A DNA stretch of 64,000 nucleotides from Streptacidiphilus jeojiense (GCF_000719095.1 NZ_JOEH01000016.1:62001-126000), one strand, 5' to 3'; counted from the first letter of the stretch, positions 52,644-62,406 are shown. A program made the numbers and translations. The notes: generated by a model not told the origin, from the letters alone.

Positions 52644-53918
52644 ATGTCAGAGAGCTGGATCGGCGGCGACATCAGCGGCATCCAGGCGATGGGCACGACC
52701 CTCACCGGTGCCAGGGAGGATCTGGACGGCGTGGTGAAGCCGCTCAGCGGGAAGGTCGACTCGCTCGTGGGCGACGCCGGCTGGCAGGGCGACTCCGCCG
52801 AGGAGTTCCGGGGAAAGTGGAGCGAGGACGCGATCACCGCAGGCGGGCTCGCCGACCTGATCGGCTCGGTCGGCTCCGTCCTCACCGAGTTGGGCGGCCA
52901 ACTCGCCGCCGCGGAAAGCGCCCTTTACAACGCCGCCGACGCGGCCAGGGGCAAGGGTGTCGCAGTGGGACCGCGGGGCGAACCCCTCGAAATGGTGACC
53001 GCCAACCCGCCCAGCCCCAAGGAACGGCAGGCGATCACCGAGTTGAACTCCTACGGCGAGGTCTACCGACAGATCACGTACACCGCCCAGCAGGCCCGGG
53101 TCCAGGCGGCGGAACAGCTGAAGCGGCTCTTCGACGACATAGACCCCAACAGCCCGATGAAGACCGCCGACAAGGCCACCGCCTCCGCCTTCCTGCGCGA
53201 CCTCTATGCCGCGAAGGACGATCGCGGCACCGCCCAGGCGGAGGAGGCCAGGAGCAAGCTCGACTCAGCGTCCAAAGGCACCCAGGACGCCTGGGCCAGG
53301 CTCAACTCCGAGCGCCAAGCGCTCAAGGCCGCAGGCAAGGACATTCCCCATGACCTTCCCGAGGACGCGGCCTATCATGCCTCCATCAAACAGGTCAAAG
53401 CCCTGAACAGCGAACTCGAAGCCGCCGAGGCCAACCGCGGCACCTTCGACAGGACACTCAACTACAAGCTCGCCGACGCCGCCCGCGACCTGAAGATGTT
53501 CGAAGGCCTCGACCGCCTCCCGGAGTTCCTCCGCGACATCCCGGTCCTCGACATCGCCGCCGCCGGCGTGGTCGGCGTCACCGAGACCCAGGAAGACCAC
53601 GACAAGGGCTGGTCCTGGACCCACTCCGCCCTCGTCGACGGCGGAGCAGCACTCGGAGGGTTGGCCGTGGGTGCTGCGGTCGTGGCCTCGCTGCCGGAAG
53701 ACGCAGCTGCGGGCGTACTCGCCCTCGGGGCCGGCGGTGTCATGTTCGGCGTATACGCCGTGGACAAGGCATTCCATGAACATTGGAGCGAGGACATTCA
53801 CGATCACGGCATCATCGGCGGCGTCGCCCAGGGCAGCTGGAATGTGGTCAAGGGCGCCGGTACCAGCATCGTCGACGACGCGAAGGGGATGTGGCACGGT
53901 GTCACCAGTCTCTTCTGA
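52644..53918 (+). CDS. WXG-domain protein, putative type VII secretion effector
   Basis: A 424-residue protein. The N terminus (about 1-100) is a WXG100-like hairpin with GWQGDSAEEFRGKW, which normally marks type VII secretion substrates. A helical, charged middle (about 130-300) follows, then a Gly/Ala-rich membrane region (about 325-375: GGAALGGLAVGAAVVAS, LALGAGGVMFGVYAV) and a short polar tail. No known toxin domain is recognised. It follows the hairpin protein after 12 bases and overlaps the next membrane-protein gene by 20 bases. Confidence 0.65.
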   Translation: MSESWIGGDISGIQAMGTTLTGAREDLDGVVKPLSGKVDSLVGDAGWQGDSAEEFRGKWSEDAITAGGLADLIGSVGSVLTELGGQLAAAESALYNAADAARGKGVAVGPRGEPLEMVTANPPSPKERQAITELNSYGEVYRQITYTAQQARVQAAEQLKRLFDDIDPNSPMKTADKATASAFLRDLYAAKDDRGTAQAEEARSKLDSASKGTQDAWARLNSERQALKAAGKDIPHDLPEDAAYHASIKQVKALNSELEAAEANRGTFDRTLNYKLADAARDLKMFEGLDRLPEFLRDIPVLDIAAAGVVGVTETQEDHDKGWSWTHSALVDGGAALGGLAVGAAVVASLPEDAAAGVLALGAGGVMFGVYAVDKAFHEHWSEDIHDHGIIGGVAQGSWNVVKGAGTSIVDDAKGMWHGVTSLF

Positions 53919-54453
53919 GCGCCCCTACCCGCGCTCCCTGCCGCCGGACGTTCGTCCACTCCCGGTGAAGAACATCGGAACAACCTGGGTGGAACGCGGG
54001 CGCCCCTACTGGAGCCGCCGCATCCTCATCGCCATCGGCCAACTGGTACTGCTGCTCCTGATCCTTGGTCTGGCTCTGGCCGGATGGGCGTGGATCGGCG
54101 ACGGCTCCATCGCCCACTCGTGGGTGCTACCACTCAGGATCGCCGCATGTGTCGCGTTTGTGGTCGGTTTTCTCTTCGGACTGCGCCAGACCCTGGTGAC
54201 CCGCACACTCGACCTGACTCCGGAGCAGTGGCAGGACCGGCGGCTCAGCTACCGCACCCAACACCCCGTACTGACCAATCCCCTGCTCAACCGCATCGTG
54301 CTCATCCTCTTCCTCCCAGTGACGGGCCCGGGCGGGTTCGGCTTCATGACTGCCTACCTCCTCGGCGCGATCTTCTGTCGCGAACTTGTGGCCGAGCGTG
54401 GGGCGCGACTCCAGTTCGAGGCCGAGCTTCGCGCGCACGGCAAGCCCGGGTGA
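53899..54453 (+). CDS. Three-helix membrane protein, cluster partner
   Basis: A 184-residue membrane protein with three hydrophobic segments (about 35-58, 72-92 and 130-158) and no recognised domain. GTG 53899 lies within the last codons of the preceding gene, so translation is coupled. Its position right after a WXG protein with a membrane-inserting region would suit an immunity or assembly partner, but that is speculation. Another start further in, such as the GTG before the KNIGTTWVERG stretch, is possible. Confidence 0.55.
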   Translation: MSPVSSERPYPRSLPPDVRPLPVKNIGTTWVERGRPYWSRRILIAIGQLVLLLLILGLALAGWAWIGDGSIAHSWVLPLRIAACVAFVVGFLFGLRQTLVTRTLDLTPEQWQDRRLSYRTQHPVLTNPLLNRIVLILFLPVTGPGGFGFMTAYLLGAIFCRELVAERGARLQFEAELRAHGKPG

Positions 54454-54531
54454 GATCCGCAGGCCGAGTCACCTTCCGTGGGTAAGTAGGCTCGTGCCTA
54501 CCCGTTACCGCCCCCACCAGGAGATCCATCC

Positions 54532-54711
54532 GTGTACTTCACTGACCGAGGCATCGAGGAGTTGCAGAGTCGCCGTGGCGAGGAGGAGGTCAGTTTTGAC
54601 TGGCTGGCCGATCGGCTGCAGGAGTTCGTGGACCTGAATCCGGAGTTCGAGGTTCCGGTCGAGCGGCTGGCGACCTGGCTGGCGCGGTTGGACGACGAAG
54701 ACGACGAGTAG
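54532..54711 (+). CDS. DUF6104-like small acidic protein
   Basis: A 59-residue protein beginning MYFTDRGIEELQSRRG and ending LARLDDEDDE. I recognise it as the small DUF6104 family, strongly conserved in Streptomyces. It is soluble, very acidic at the C terminus and predicted helical. GTG 54532 follows AGGAGAT. Its function is unknown. It stands alone between the WXG-like cluster and the DUF4097/PadR operon and is short enough to be missed by length-filtered gene finding. Confidence 0.8.
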   Translation: MYFTDRGIEELQSRRGEEEVSFDWLADRLQEFVDLNPEFEVPVERLATWLARLDDEDDE

Positions 54712-54732
54712 AACTGCTTGACTTCCCGGAAA

Positions 54733-54746
54733 CACGATATATCGTG
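54733..54746. promoter_or_regulatory. Perfect palindrome, likely PadR operator
   Basis: CACGATATATCGTG is a 14-base perfect palindrome with an AT-rich centre, 57 bases before the DUF4097 start. ATAT-centred palindromes of this kind are typical PadR operators; the PadR gene is second in the operon. Confidence 0.65.
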
Positions 54747-54753
54747 AATAGCA

Positions 54754-54779
54754 GAGGACGCGATACATAGCGCGTCCTC
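54754..54779. promoter_or_regulatory. Second palindrome upstream of the DUF4097/PadR operon
   Basis: GAGGACGCG and CGCGTCCTC are perfect 9-base arms around an 8-base ATACATAG centre. It lies seven bases after the first palindrome and 23 before the start codon. It may be a second operator or an RNA hairpin in the leader. Confidence 0.55.
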
Positions 54780-54802
54780 GCCAACCTATTCGGGGAGTCG
54801 GC

Positions 54803-55693
54803 ATGGCCGAGCAGTGGACTGTCAGCACACCTACGACGCTCACCTTCGACGCCGAGGTCACCCGCCTCCGCGTGCGTACCGTCGCCGGCGCCGTGAACGT
54901 CGTCGCCGCCGACGGGCCGGCCAGGCTCGAAGTCACGGAGCTTGAGGGGCCACCCCTCCAGATCACCCTCGACAAGGGCGAGTTGGTCGTCACCTACGAG
55001 GACCTGACCTGGAAGGACTTCTCCTGGAAGTCCCTGGCCACGTTCATCGGCACGTGGCGGGAGAGCACCCGCCGCCGTGCCGTGGTCTCCCTCGCGGTAC
55101 CCCACCTGACCCGGATCGAGCTCGGTTCGGCCTCCTCCGACACGGTGATCTCCGGCATCGCCGCCCCGGTCACCGTGCACAGCGCCAGCGGCTCGACCAC
55201 CCTGGTCGGCGTGTCAGGACCGGTGGACGCCAACACCGTCTCCGGCAGCGTCCACGCCCAGTCCGTCTCCGGCGACCTCAAGGTCAACACCGTCTCCGGC
55301 GAGCTGACCGTGGTCGAGGGCGCCAGCCGCAACCTCAAGGCCAACTCGGTCAGCGGCCCGGTCACGGTGGACCTCGCCCGCGACAACACCACCGACGTCA
55401 GCCTCACCAACGTCTCCGGCGAGGTCGCCCTCCGCATCCCGGCGCCCGCCAACGCGCAGATCCACGCCAACACCACCAGCGGCGACGTCTCCAGCGCCTT
55501 CGACGAGCTCCGGGTCGGCGGCACCTGGGGCGCCAAGCAGCTGACCGGCACCCTCGGCAACGGCTCCGGCAAGGTGAAGATCACCACCGTCTCCGGCTCC
55601 GTCGCCCTGCTCCGGCGTCCCGCCCCGGAGGACGGCGGGCTTGATGTCACAGCCCCCAAGGTCCTCGACTTCAGCAAGGAGGACGAGGCATGA
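54803..55693 (+). CDS. DUF4097 beta-strand-repeat protein
   Basis: A 296-residue protein made of a repeated short beta motif: TVSGSVHAQSVSGDL, NTVSGELTV, NSVSGPVTV, NVSGEVAL and TTSGDVSS recur every 18-24 residues, forming a right-handed beta-solenoid typical of DUF4097. No signal peptide or membrane segment is seen, so it is probably cytoplasmic. Its stop overlaps the PadR start by four bases (ATGA). DUF4097/PadR pairs are often linked to envelope stress; the role here is inferred only from that. Confidence 0.85.
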   Translation: MAEQWTVSTPTTLTFDAEVTRLRVRTVAGAVNVVAADGPARLEVTELEGPPLQITLDKGELVVTYEDLTWKDFSWKSLATFIGTWRESTRRRAVVSLAVPHLTRIELGSASSDTVISGIAAPVTVHSASGSTTLVGVSGPVDANTVSGSVHAQSVSGDLKVNTVSGELTVVEGASRNLKANSVSGPVTVDLARDNTTDVSLTNVSGEVALRIPAPANAQIHANTTSGDVSSAFDELRVGGTWGAKQLTGTLGNGSGKVKITTVSGSVALLRRPAPEDGGLDVTAPKVLDFSKEDEA

Positions 55694-56679
55694 GCCCCGT
55701 TTTCGCCCATGGCCGTCTCCGTCTCTACCTCCTCAAGCTGCTGGACGAGTCCCCGCGCCACGGCTACGAGGTGATCCGCCTCCTGGAGGAGCGCTTCCAC
55801 GGGCTCTACGCGCCCTCGGCCGGCACGGTCTACCCCCGCCTGGCCAAGCTCGAACAGGAGGGCCTGGTCTCGCACACCGTCGAAGGCGGCCGCAAGGTCT
55901 ACCGCATCACCGACGCCGGCAAGGCCGAACTGGCCGACCGCGCCCCGGAGATCGACGCCCTCGAAGCGGAGATCCACGAGTCGGTGACACACCTGGCCGA
56001 CCAGATCCGCGAGGACGTCCGCGACTCCGCGAAGGACCTCCGCGAGGAGATGCGGCGCGCGGCCAAGGAGTCCCGCCGCCAGACCAAGAGCGACTCCAAG
56101 GGCTGGGGCCCGGACCCGGTCTGGGGCGACGGACCCTGGCCCGGCATGGACAAGGAGTCCTGGCAGCGCACCAAGGAGGAGTGGCGCGTCGCCAAGGAGC
56201 AGGCCAGGGAACAGGCCAGGCAGGCCAAGGAACAGGCCCGCAACGCCCGCGAGGAGGCCCGCGCCACCCGCGAGCAGACCAAGGCGCTCCGCGACCAGGT
56301 CAGGGCCGAGGCGCACCGCATCGGCGAGCAGATGAAGGCCGGCGACTGGCCCTCCGGCCTGGGCGAGGGCCTCGCCGAACTCACCCGCACCCTCACCCGC
56401 CTCTCCGACCCCACCCGCTGGGCGCCGCCGGCCCAGAGCGAGCCGGCCCAGAGCGAGCCGGTCGACAGCGAACCGCTCGACCTGGGCAAGGAGACCGACC
56501 TCCCGCCCTGGACGATCACCAACCCCTCCAACGACCCGCTGCGCGAGTTCAGCAGCCTGCTGGACCGCTTCCGCGACGAAGCCCGCGACGCCGCGCGGGA
56601 CGGCGGGTTCGCCGCGGGGGACCTGGCCCGGGCGCGGGCCGTCCTGGCGGCGGCGGCCAAGAGGCTGCGGGGGGAGTAA
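55690..56679 (+). CDS. PadR regulator with long coiled coil
   Basis: A 329-residue regulator. The PadR winged helix (about 8-85: LYLLKLLDESPRHGYEVIRLL, APSAGTVYPRLAKLEQEGLV) is followed by an unusually long charged coiled coil (about 90-230, with repeated KEQARxA units) and a Ser/Glu/Pro repeat (PAQSEP twice), then a C-terminal helix. Ordinary PadR proteins are 110-200 residues. It is coupled to the DUF4097 gene and probably represses its own operon through the palindromes upstream. Confidence 0.88.
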   Translation: MSPVFAHGRLRLYLLKLLDESPRHGYEVIRLLEERFHGLYAPSAGTVYPRLAKLEQEGLVSHTVEGGRKVYRITDAGKAELADRAPEIDALEAEIHESVTHLADQIREDVRDSAKDLREEMRRAAKESRRQTKSDSKGWGPDPVWGDGPWPGMDKESWQRTKEEWRVAKEQAREQARQAKEQARNAREEARATREQTKALRDQVRAEAHRIGEQMKAGDWPSGLGEGLAELTRTLTRLSDPTRWAPPAQSEPAQSEPVDSEPLDLGKETDLPPWTITNPSNDPLREFSSLLDRFRDEARDAARDGGFAAGDLARARAVLAAAAKRLRGE

Positions 56680-56685
56680 CCGCCC

Positions 56686-56748
56686 GGGGCGCGGGGTTCG
56701 GTCTGTGGGGAGCGGCTCGGCGCCGTTTCGCGCAGTTCCCCGCGCCCC
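56686..56748. terminator. Dispersed palindromic module, diverged copy
   Basis: GGGGCGCGGGG (56686-56696) pairs with CCCCGCGCCCC (56738-56748). The right half keeps the CGCGCAGTTCCCCGCGCCCCT core of the module, but the inner hairpin is lost. It lies between the convergent PadR and MDR genes. Confidence 0.65.
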
Positions 56749-56755
56749 TGAAAGC

Positions 56756-57715
56756 TCAGGGCGTCAGCACCAACTTGCCGAAGAGGTCGCCCTTTTCCAT
56801 TCGTTCGAACGCCTCGCGGGCGTCGCCCAGTGCCAGGACCGAGTCGATGATCGGTCGGATGCCGGTCGTCGCGCACATGGACAGCAGGCCGGCCAGCTCC
56901 TCCTTGGTCCCCATCGTCGAACCGACGACCTTCAGTTCCAGGAAGAAGATCCGGGTCAGCTCGGCAGCAGGGTTCGGCCCGCTCGTCGCACCGGAGATGA
57001 CGATCGTCCCGCCCGGCCGCAGCGACTTCACCGAGTGCGACCAGGTGGCCGCGCCCACGGTCTCCATGACCGCGTCCACCCGCTCCGGCAGCCGTGCCCC
57101 GTTGGCGAAGGCCGCGTCGGCGCCGAGTTCCACGGCCCGCGCACCCTTGGCCTCGTCCCGGCTGGTGACCCACACCCGCAGCCCGGCCGCCTTGCCCAGC
57201 ACCACCAGCGCCGTGGCGACTCCGCCCCCCGCACCCTGCACCAGCACGGTGTCCCCCGGCCGGACCCCGGCATTGGTGAACAGCATCCGATAGGCCGTCA
57301 GCCAGGCCGTCGGCAGGCACGCCGCCTGCTCGAACGAGAGCTCCTTGGGCTTCGGCAGCAGATTCCAGGTCGGCACCGCCACCTTCTCCGCGAAGGTCCC
57401 CTGGTACCGCTCGGTCAGGATCGACCGCGGCTCGCCCACCCGGACCCCGTACCCGCTCTGGCCGATCACCGAGTGCAGCACCACCTCGTTGCCGTCCTCG
57501 TCGACCCCGGCCGCGTCGCACCCCAGGATCATCGGCAGCCGCTCCCCCGGCAGCCCGACCCCCCGCAGCGACCACAGGTCATGGTGGTTCAGGCTCGCGG
57601 CCCTGACCGTGACGACGCTCCACCCCTCCCTGGCCTCCGGCTCGGGGAGCTCGCCCAACTCAAGACCGCTCAGCGGGTCATCGGCATCAGTACGCGCAGC
57701 GTAGGCAGCAAACAT
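56756..57715 (-). CDS. Zinc-independent MDR oxidoreductase
   Basis: A 319-residue medium-chain dehydrogenase/reductase of the quinone-oxidoreductase type. The N-terminal GroES-like part has ASLNHHDLWSLRG and MILGCDAAG; the NADPH-binding Rossmann loop reads VLVQGAGGGVATALV. The zinc ligands of alcohol dehydrogenases are absent. It probably reduces quinones or enones with NADPH. ATG 57715 is used; an in-frame upstream start would add seven residues. It is downstream of the malic-enzyme gene on the same strand. Confidence 0.85.
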   Translation of the reverse strand: MFAAYAARTDADDPLSGLELGELPEPEAREGWSVVTVRAASLNHHDLWSLRGVGLPGERLPMILGCDAAGVDEDGNEVVLHSVIGQSGYGVRVGEPRSILTERYQGTFAEKVAVPTWNLLPKPKELSFEQAACLPTAWLTAYRMLFTNAGVRPGDTVLVQGAGGGVATALVVLGKAAGLRVWVTSRDEAKGARAVELGADAAFANGARLPERVDAVMETVGAATWSHSVKSLRPGGTIVISGATSGPNPAAELTRIFFLELKVVGSTMGTKEELAGLLSMCATTGIRPIIDSVLALGDAREAFERMEKGDLFGKLVLTP

Positions 57716-57832
57716 GGCACCGACCCTAGCCGTCACGGGGTGTCCCCAGGCGGCGCGGAAACGTGGCTTTTTTCACCCCCGCCCCACTGCACAACCCGCG
57801 CCGCAGGCACAACCCCCGCCGAAGGCGAAACC

Positions 57833-59059
57833 TCAGCGCCGCGCCACCCCTTCGGCCCGAGCCGCCGCCGCCACCGCCTTCGTCACAGCGTCAGCAACCC
57901 TCGGGTCGAACGGACTCGGAATGACCTCCTCCGCCGACAGATCGTCACCCACCAGATCCGCCAGCGCATCCGCCGCCGCGATCTTCATCCCCTCGGTGAT
58001 CCGCGACGCCCGCACCTGCAGCGCCCCCGCAAAGATCCCGGGGAAGGCCAGCACATTGTTGATCTGGTTCGGGAAGTCGCTCCGCCCGGTGGCGACCACC
58101 GCCGCGTACCGGTGCGCCACCTCCGGGTGCACCTCCGGGTCGGGGTTGGCCATCGCGAAGATGAAGCAGTCCTTGGCCATCGTGGCGACAGCCGCCTCGG
58201 GCACCGTCCCCCCGGAGACCCCGATGAACACATCGGCCCCGGACAGCACCTCCACCAGCGTCCCGCTCAGCCCGCCCCGGTTGGTCAGCTCCGCGATCTC
58301 CCGCTTCACGTCCGTGAGGTCGGACCGCCCGACATGCACCGCGCCCTGCCGGTCGCACAGCACCACGTCCCCGATCCCGGCCCCCACCAGGATCTTGGCG
58401 ATGGCGATCCCCGCCGCCCCGGCGCCCGAGATGACGGCCCGCAGATCGCCCAGCCCCCGCCCGGTCAGCTTCGCCGCGTTCCGCAGCGCCGCCAGCGTGA
58501 CCACCGCGGTCCCGTGCTGGTCGTCGTGGAAGATCGGGATGTCCAGGGCCTCCTGCAGCCGCCGCTCGATCTCGAAGCAGCGCGGCGCGGAGATGTCCTC
58601 CAGGTTGACTCCGCCGAAGGACGGCGCCAGCCGGATCACCGTCTCGACGATCTCGTCCACGTCCTTGGTGTCCAACGCGATCGGCACCGCGTCGACCCCG
58701 CCGAACTGCTTGAACAGGATCGCCTTGCCCTCCATCACCGGCAGCGACGCCTCGGGCCCGATGTCCCCGAGCCCCAGCACGGCGGTCCCGTCCGTCACCA
58801 CAGCAACGACATTGGACTTCCAGGTGTAGTCGTTGACCAGCTCGGGCTGCTCCGCGATGGCGGTGCACACCCGGGCCACCCCGGGGGTGTAGGCCAGGGA
58901 CAGGTCGTCGGCGTCGCGCACCGGCACAGTCGCACTGATCTCCATCTTCCCGCCGCGGTGCAGCGCGAAGGCGGGATCGATCGACTCCAGCCTTTCGGGG
59001 GTCCCCGACCCCTTGTCCTGCTCGTCCAGGGGGCGGGGGGTGATGATCTCGGCTGCCAC
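57833..59059 (-). CDS. Malic enzyme
   Basis: A 408-residue NAD(P)-dependent malic enzyme, converting malate to pyruvate and CO2. It shows [11 protein letters not shown], the metal and substrate strand [16 protein letters not shown], the lysine in [19 protein letters not shown], and the nucleotide loop [17 protein letters not shown] 59059 with AGAGG gives standard length; the frame stays open upstream without similarity. Cofactor choice cannot be settled from sequence. Confidence 0.93.
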   Translation of the reverse strand: MAAEIITPRPLDEQDKGSGTPERLESIDPAFALHRGGKMEISATVPVRDADDLSLAYTPGVARVCTAIAEQPELVNDYTWKSNVVAVVTDGTAVLGLGDIGPEASLPVMEGKAILFKQFGGVDAVPIALDTKDVDEIVETVIRLAPSFGGVNLEDISAPRCFEIERRLQEALDIPIFHDDQHGTAVVTLAALRNAAKLTGRGLGDLRAVISGAGAAGIAIAKILVGAGIGDVVLCDRQGAVHVGRSDLTDVKREIAELTNRGGLSGTLVEVLSGADVFIGVSGGTVPEAAVATMAKDCFIFAMANPDPEVHPEVAHRYAAVVATGRSDFPNQINNVLAFPGIFAGALQVRASRITEGMKIAAADALADLVGDDLSAEEVIPSPFDPRVADAVTKAVAAAARAEGVARR

Positions 59060-59604
59060 GATGACCTCTTCGTCGTCGTACGGGGAGGTCGGTCGGCCGC
59101 CGCGCGCACGAGTGGCGGGGCCGCCGGCCTCCATGAGGGTTGGGGGGAACGTCCGGGAAACGGCAGAGCGTCCGGTCGGTGCCTCTCCCGACACTAGCCG
59201 GGCAGCTACCTCCGCACCTCTGTCTTTTCGTCCGCGTAACCGGGCCGGCAACGGCCGTCCCATCGTTCGATCCGCCCGCACAGGCGGCACTACTGCACTC
59301 GAACGAGGGACGCTCAAACAACCGGGTCACCACGGAACCGAGGAGCCGACCAAGGCGACGAAGCGCTTCGGCTCCGGAGCCTGCGTCGTCGGCTTCCGGT
59401 CCTCGCGCCTCCCGGATCGGTCCCGATCCGGTGGCCTGCTCCTGCAACGGGGGTCACCCGTTATGCGATTTTGACACAGGTAGTGACCCGAATGGCAGTG
59501 CAGGAGTGGCAAGATTCGATCTCATTCACTGGTCGCGGCGCCGCATAAAGGTGTGCACCCCGCTGTGACGACCGCGTTTCCCTCGCCCCACAGGAGGAAC
59601 CCTC
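59060..59604. other. Long intergenic region between malic enzyme and the ABC operon
   Basis: About 545 bases separate two divergent starts. I see no gene. It holds a GC-rich palindrome CGAAGCGCTTCG (59360s), a stem GGATCG-N4-CGATCC near 59416, and a TTGACA box at 59471 that could be the -35 element of the importer operon, though no good -10 follows at 17 bases. Confidence 0.5.
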
Positions 59605-60546
59605 ATGGCCAGCTCGATAGCCAAGCGCATCATCGCGACCGGTGCCGTAGTCGCAGCCAGTTCCCTGGTGCTGACCGCCTGCGGCAGCTCCAAGATCAGC
59701 GGTAACTCCGGCGCCGCCCCCAACGCCTCGCAGAGCGTCAACGCGGCCGGACCCGACGCCGCCCTGGTGGCCATGGTCCCCGCCGATCTCAAGACCAAGG
59801 GCACCCTCACGGTGGCCACCGACTCGACCTATGCGCCCGACGAGTTCAAGGACGCCAGCGGCAACGTCGTCGGCATGGACATCGACATGGGCAACGCCAT
59901 CCTGGCCAAGCTGGGCCTGAAGGCGGACTGGCAGAGCGCCGGATTCGACAGCATCCTCGGCGGCATCACCGCCAAGAAGTACGACCTCAGCCTCTCCTCC
60001 TTCACCGACACCCAGGAGCGCGAGAAGCAGGTCGACCTGGTCCACTACTTCACCGCCGGCGAGGCCGTCGCCGTACTGACCGGCAACCCGGACAAGATCG
60101 GCACCACCGCCGCCGACCTCTGCGGCTTCAAGGTCGCCGTCCAGTCGGCCACCACCGAGGCCGACGAGATCAAGAACACCATCAACCCCGCCTGCAAGGC
60201 CGCCGGCAAGAAGAGCATCCCCAACAACGGCGACCAGTTCGAGGCCCAGACCGACGCCACCACCGCGCTCACCTCCAAGCGCGACCAGGCGATGATGGCC
60301 GACTCCCCGGTCATTGACTACGCCATCAAGCAGAGCAACGGCGCGCTGCAGAAGCTGGGCGACAACTACAACGTCGCCCCCTACGGCATCGTCGTCCCCA
60401 AGGGCAGCGGCCTCGGCCCGGCCATCCAGGGCGCCATCAAGGACCTGATCAAGGACGGCACCTACGGCCAGATCCTCAGCAAGTGGGGCGTCGCCTCCGG
60501 CGCGCTGACGGCCGACCAGATCACCCTCAACGGCGCCACCAGCTGA
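59605..60546 (+). CDS. Amino-acid ABC transporter substrate-binding lipoprotein
   Basis: A 313-residue lipoprotein (lipobox LVLTAC, cysteine 26) of the polar-amino-acid SBP_bac_3 family. The two-lobe fold begins at LKTKGTLTVATDSTYAPDEF and shows VVGMDIDMGNAIL and the hinge-region DLSLSSFTDTQERE. A strong AGGAGGAA precedes ATG 59605. It heads an importer operon with the permease and ATPase downstream; specificity for a polar amino acid is inferred from the family. Confidence 0.9.
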   Translation: MASSIAKRIIATGAVVAASSLVLTACGSSKISGNSGAAPNASQSVNAAGPDAALVAMVPADLKTKGTLTVATDSTYAPDEFKDASGNVVGMDIDMGNAILAKLGLKADWQSAGFDSILGGITAKKYDLSLSSFTDTQEREKQVDLVHYFTAGEAVAVLTGNPDKIGTTAADLCGFKVAVQSATTEADEIKNTINPACKAAGKKSIPNNGDQFEAQTDATTALTSKRDQAMMADSPVIDYAIKQSNGALQKLGDNYNVAPYGIVVPKGSGLGPAIQGAIKDLIKDGTYGQILSKWGVASGALTADQITLNGATS

Positions 60547-60597
60547 CCGCCGCCCGGGCCAGCTGCAGACCACGGTCGAGAGAACGAGAGCGCTGAC

Positions 60598-61566
60598 GTG
60601 ACTACTCCTCAGGACACCACTCCTGGGGTGCCCCCGACCAGGGAACGGCCCGAGGACATTCGGGCCGTTCCGGTCAGGCACCCCGGACGCTGGGTCGCCA
60701 TCGCCTGCATCGCCGTGCTCGCGGCGATGTTCCTGCACGCGATGATCACCAATCCGGTCCTGCACTGGGACGTCGTCGGACAGGTCTTCACCTATCCGAC
60801 GGTGATCCAGGGCATGGAAAAGACGCTGCTGCTGACGCTGTGCGCGATGGTGCTCGGCATCGTCGGCGGCATCCTGCTGGCGGTGATGCGGCTGTCCCGC
60901 AACCCGGTGCTGAGCGGGGTCTCCTGGCTCTACATCTGGGTGTTCCGGGGCACCCCCGTACTGGTCCAGCTGTTCTTCTGGAACTTCATGGGGGCGATCT
61001 TCCCCAGGATCGGTCTGGGCATCCCGTTCGGCCCGACCTGGGTGTCCTGGGACTACAACTCCCTGGTGCCGCTGTTCATGGTCTGCGTGCTGGGCCTGGG
61101 CCTGAACGAGGCCGCCTACTTCGCGGAGATCGTGCGGGCCGGCATCCTCTCGGTGGACGAGGGCCAGGCCGAGGCCGCCGCCTCGCTGGGGCTGACGCAT
61201 GCGCAGACCCTGCGCCGGATCGTGCTGCCGCAGGCCATGCGGGTGATCATCCCCCCGGCCGGCAACGAGACCATCTCCATGCTGAAGACGACCTCGCTGG
61301 TCAGCGCGATCGCCTTCGAGGAGCTGACCCGCGCCGGGCAGGACATCGGGGCGCGCACCCTCTACATCATCCCCTCGCTGATCGCGGTCAGCTTCTGGTA
61401 CCTGCTGTTCACCTCGGTCCTGTCGATCGGCCAGTTCTACATCGAGCGGCACTACGGCCGCGGCACCAACCGCGCGCTGCCCTCGACCCCCTGGCAGAAG
61501 GTCAAGGCCAATGTGCTGACCCTCAGCCTGCGCAACCCCGGCGGCACCACCGGAGGCTCCCTGTGA
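60598..61566 (+). CDS. Amino-acid ABC transporter permease
   Basis: A 322-residue HisM/GlnP-type permease with a 30-residue cytoplasmic leader and about five or six membrane helices. The EAA coupling loop [20 protein letters not shown] is well conserved. Only one permease gene is present, so it probably works as a homodimer. GTG 60598 is used. Its stop overlaps the ATPase start by four bases (GTGA). Confidence 0.92.
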   Translation: MTTPQDTTPGVPPTRERPEDIRAVPVRHPGRWVAIACIAVLAAMFLHAMITNPVLHWDVVGQVFTYPTVIQGMEKTLLLTLCAMVLGIVGGILLAVMRLSRNPVLSGVSWLYIWVFRGTPVLVQLFFWNFMGAIFPRIGLGIPFGPTWVSWDYNSLVPLFMVCVLGLGLNEAAYFAEIVRAGILSVDEGQAEAAASLGLTHAQTLRRIVLPQAMRVIIPPAGNETISMLKTTSLVSAIAFEELTRAGQDIGARTLYIIPSLIAVSFWYLLFTSVLSIGQFYIERHYGRGTNRALPSTPWQKVKANVLTLSLRNPGGTTGGSL

Positions 61567-62336
61567 CCACTCCCCTCCAGCCCATGGTCCGCGCCGAGCA
61601 GGTGCACAAGTCCTACGGCCAGCTCGAAGTCCTCAAGGGCATCGACCTGGAGGTCCAGCCCGGCGAGGTGTTCTGCCTGGTCGGCCCGTCCGGCTCGGGC
61701 AAGTCCACCTTCCTGCGCTGCATCAACCACCTGGAGCAGATCAACGCCGGAAGGCTCTACGTCGACGGCGACCTGATCGGCTACCGGGAGAAGAACGGCA
61801 AGCTGCACGAGCTCAAGGACCGCGAGGTCGCCCTCAAGCGGCGCGACATCGGCATGGTGTTCCAGCGCTTCAACCTGTTCCCGCACCTCACCGCGCTGGA
61901 GAACGTGATGGAGGCGCCGGTTCGGGTCAAGGGCGAGCCCAAGCAGGCCGCCCGGGAGCGGGCCGAGGCCCGGCTCGCCCAGGTCGGCCTCGCCGACAAG
62001 GGGGCCAGCTACCCCTCCCAGCTCTCCGGCGGCCAGCAGCAGCGGGTGGCCATCGCCCGCGCCCTGGCCATGGAACCCAAGCTGATGCTCTTCGACGAGC
62101 CCACCTCGGCGCTCGATCCCGAGCTGGTCGGCGACGTCCTGGACTGCATGCGGGAACTGGCCGAGCAGGGCATGACCATGATCGTGGTCACCCATGAGAT
62201 GGGCTTCGCCCGCGAGGTCGGCGACGCCCTGGTCTTCATGGACGGCGGCGTCGTGGTCGAATCCGGCCACCCCCGTGAGGTTCTGACCAACCCCCAGCAC
62301 GAGCGCACCCGCGCGTTCCTCTCCAAGGTGCTGTGA
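61563..62336 (+). CDS. Amino-acid ABC transporter ATPase
   Basis: A 257-residue GlnQ/HisP-type ATPase. Walker A is GPSGSGKST, the signature LSGGQQQR, Walker [15 protein letters not shown], and the switch histidine is in [11 protein letters not shown] 61563 overlaps the permease stop; ATG in PMVRAEQ is an alternative start. It completes the importer with the two preceding genes and is followed by a strong terminator. Confidence 0.94.
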   Translation: MTTPLQPMVRAEQVHKSYGQLEVLKGIDLEVQPGEVFCLVGPSGSGKSTFLRCINHLEQINAGRLYVDGDLIGYREKNGKLHELKDREVALKRRDIGMVFQRFNLFPHLTALENVMEAPVRVKGEPKQAARERAEARLAQVGLADKGASYPSQLSGGQQQRVAIARALAMEPKLMLFDEPTSALDPELVGDVLDCMRELAEQGMTMIVVTHEMGFAREVGDALVFMDGGVVVESGHPREVLTNPQHERTRAFLSKVL

Positions 62337-62357
62337 GTACGCTCGGTCCGGAACCTC

Positions 62358-62406
62358 GCGGCCCCGGCGCCGGTCCCTCCACAGTGGGGACCGGCTCCGG
62401 GGCCGC
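62358..62406 (+). terminator. Terminator after the ABC operon
   Basis: Arms of 20 bases (62358-62377 and 62387-62406) pair with one mismatch around a nine-base loop, 21 bases after the ATPase stop. Confidence 0.8.
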
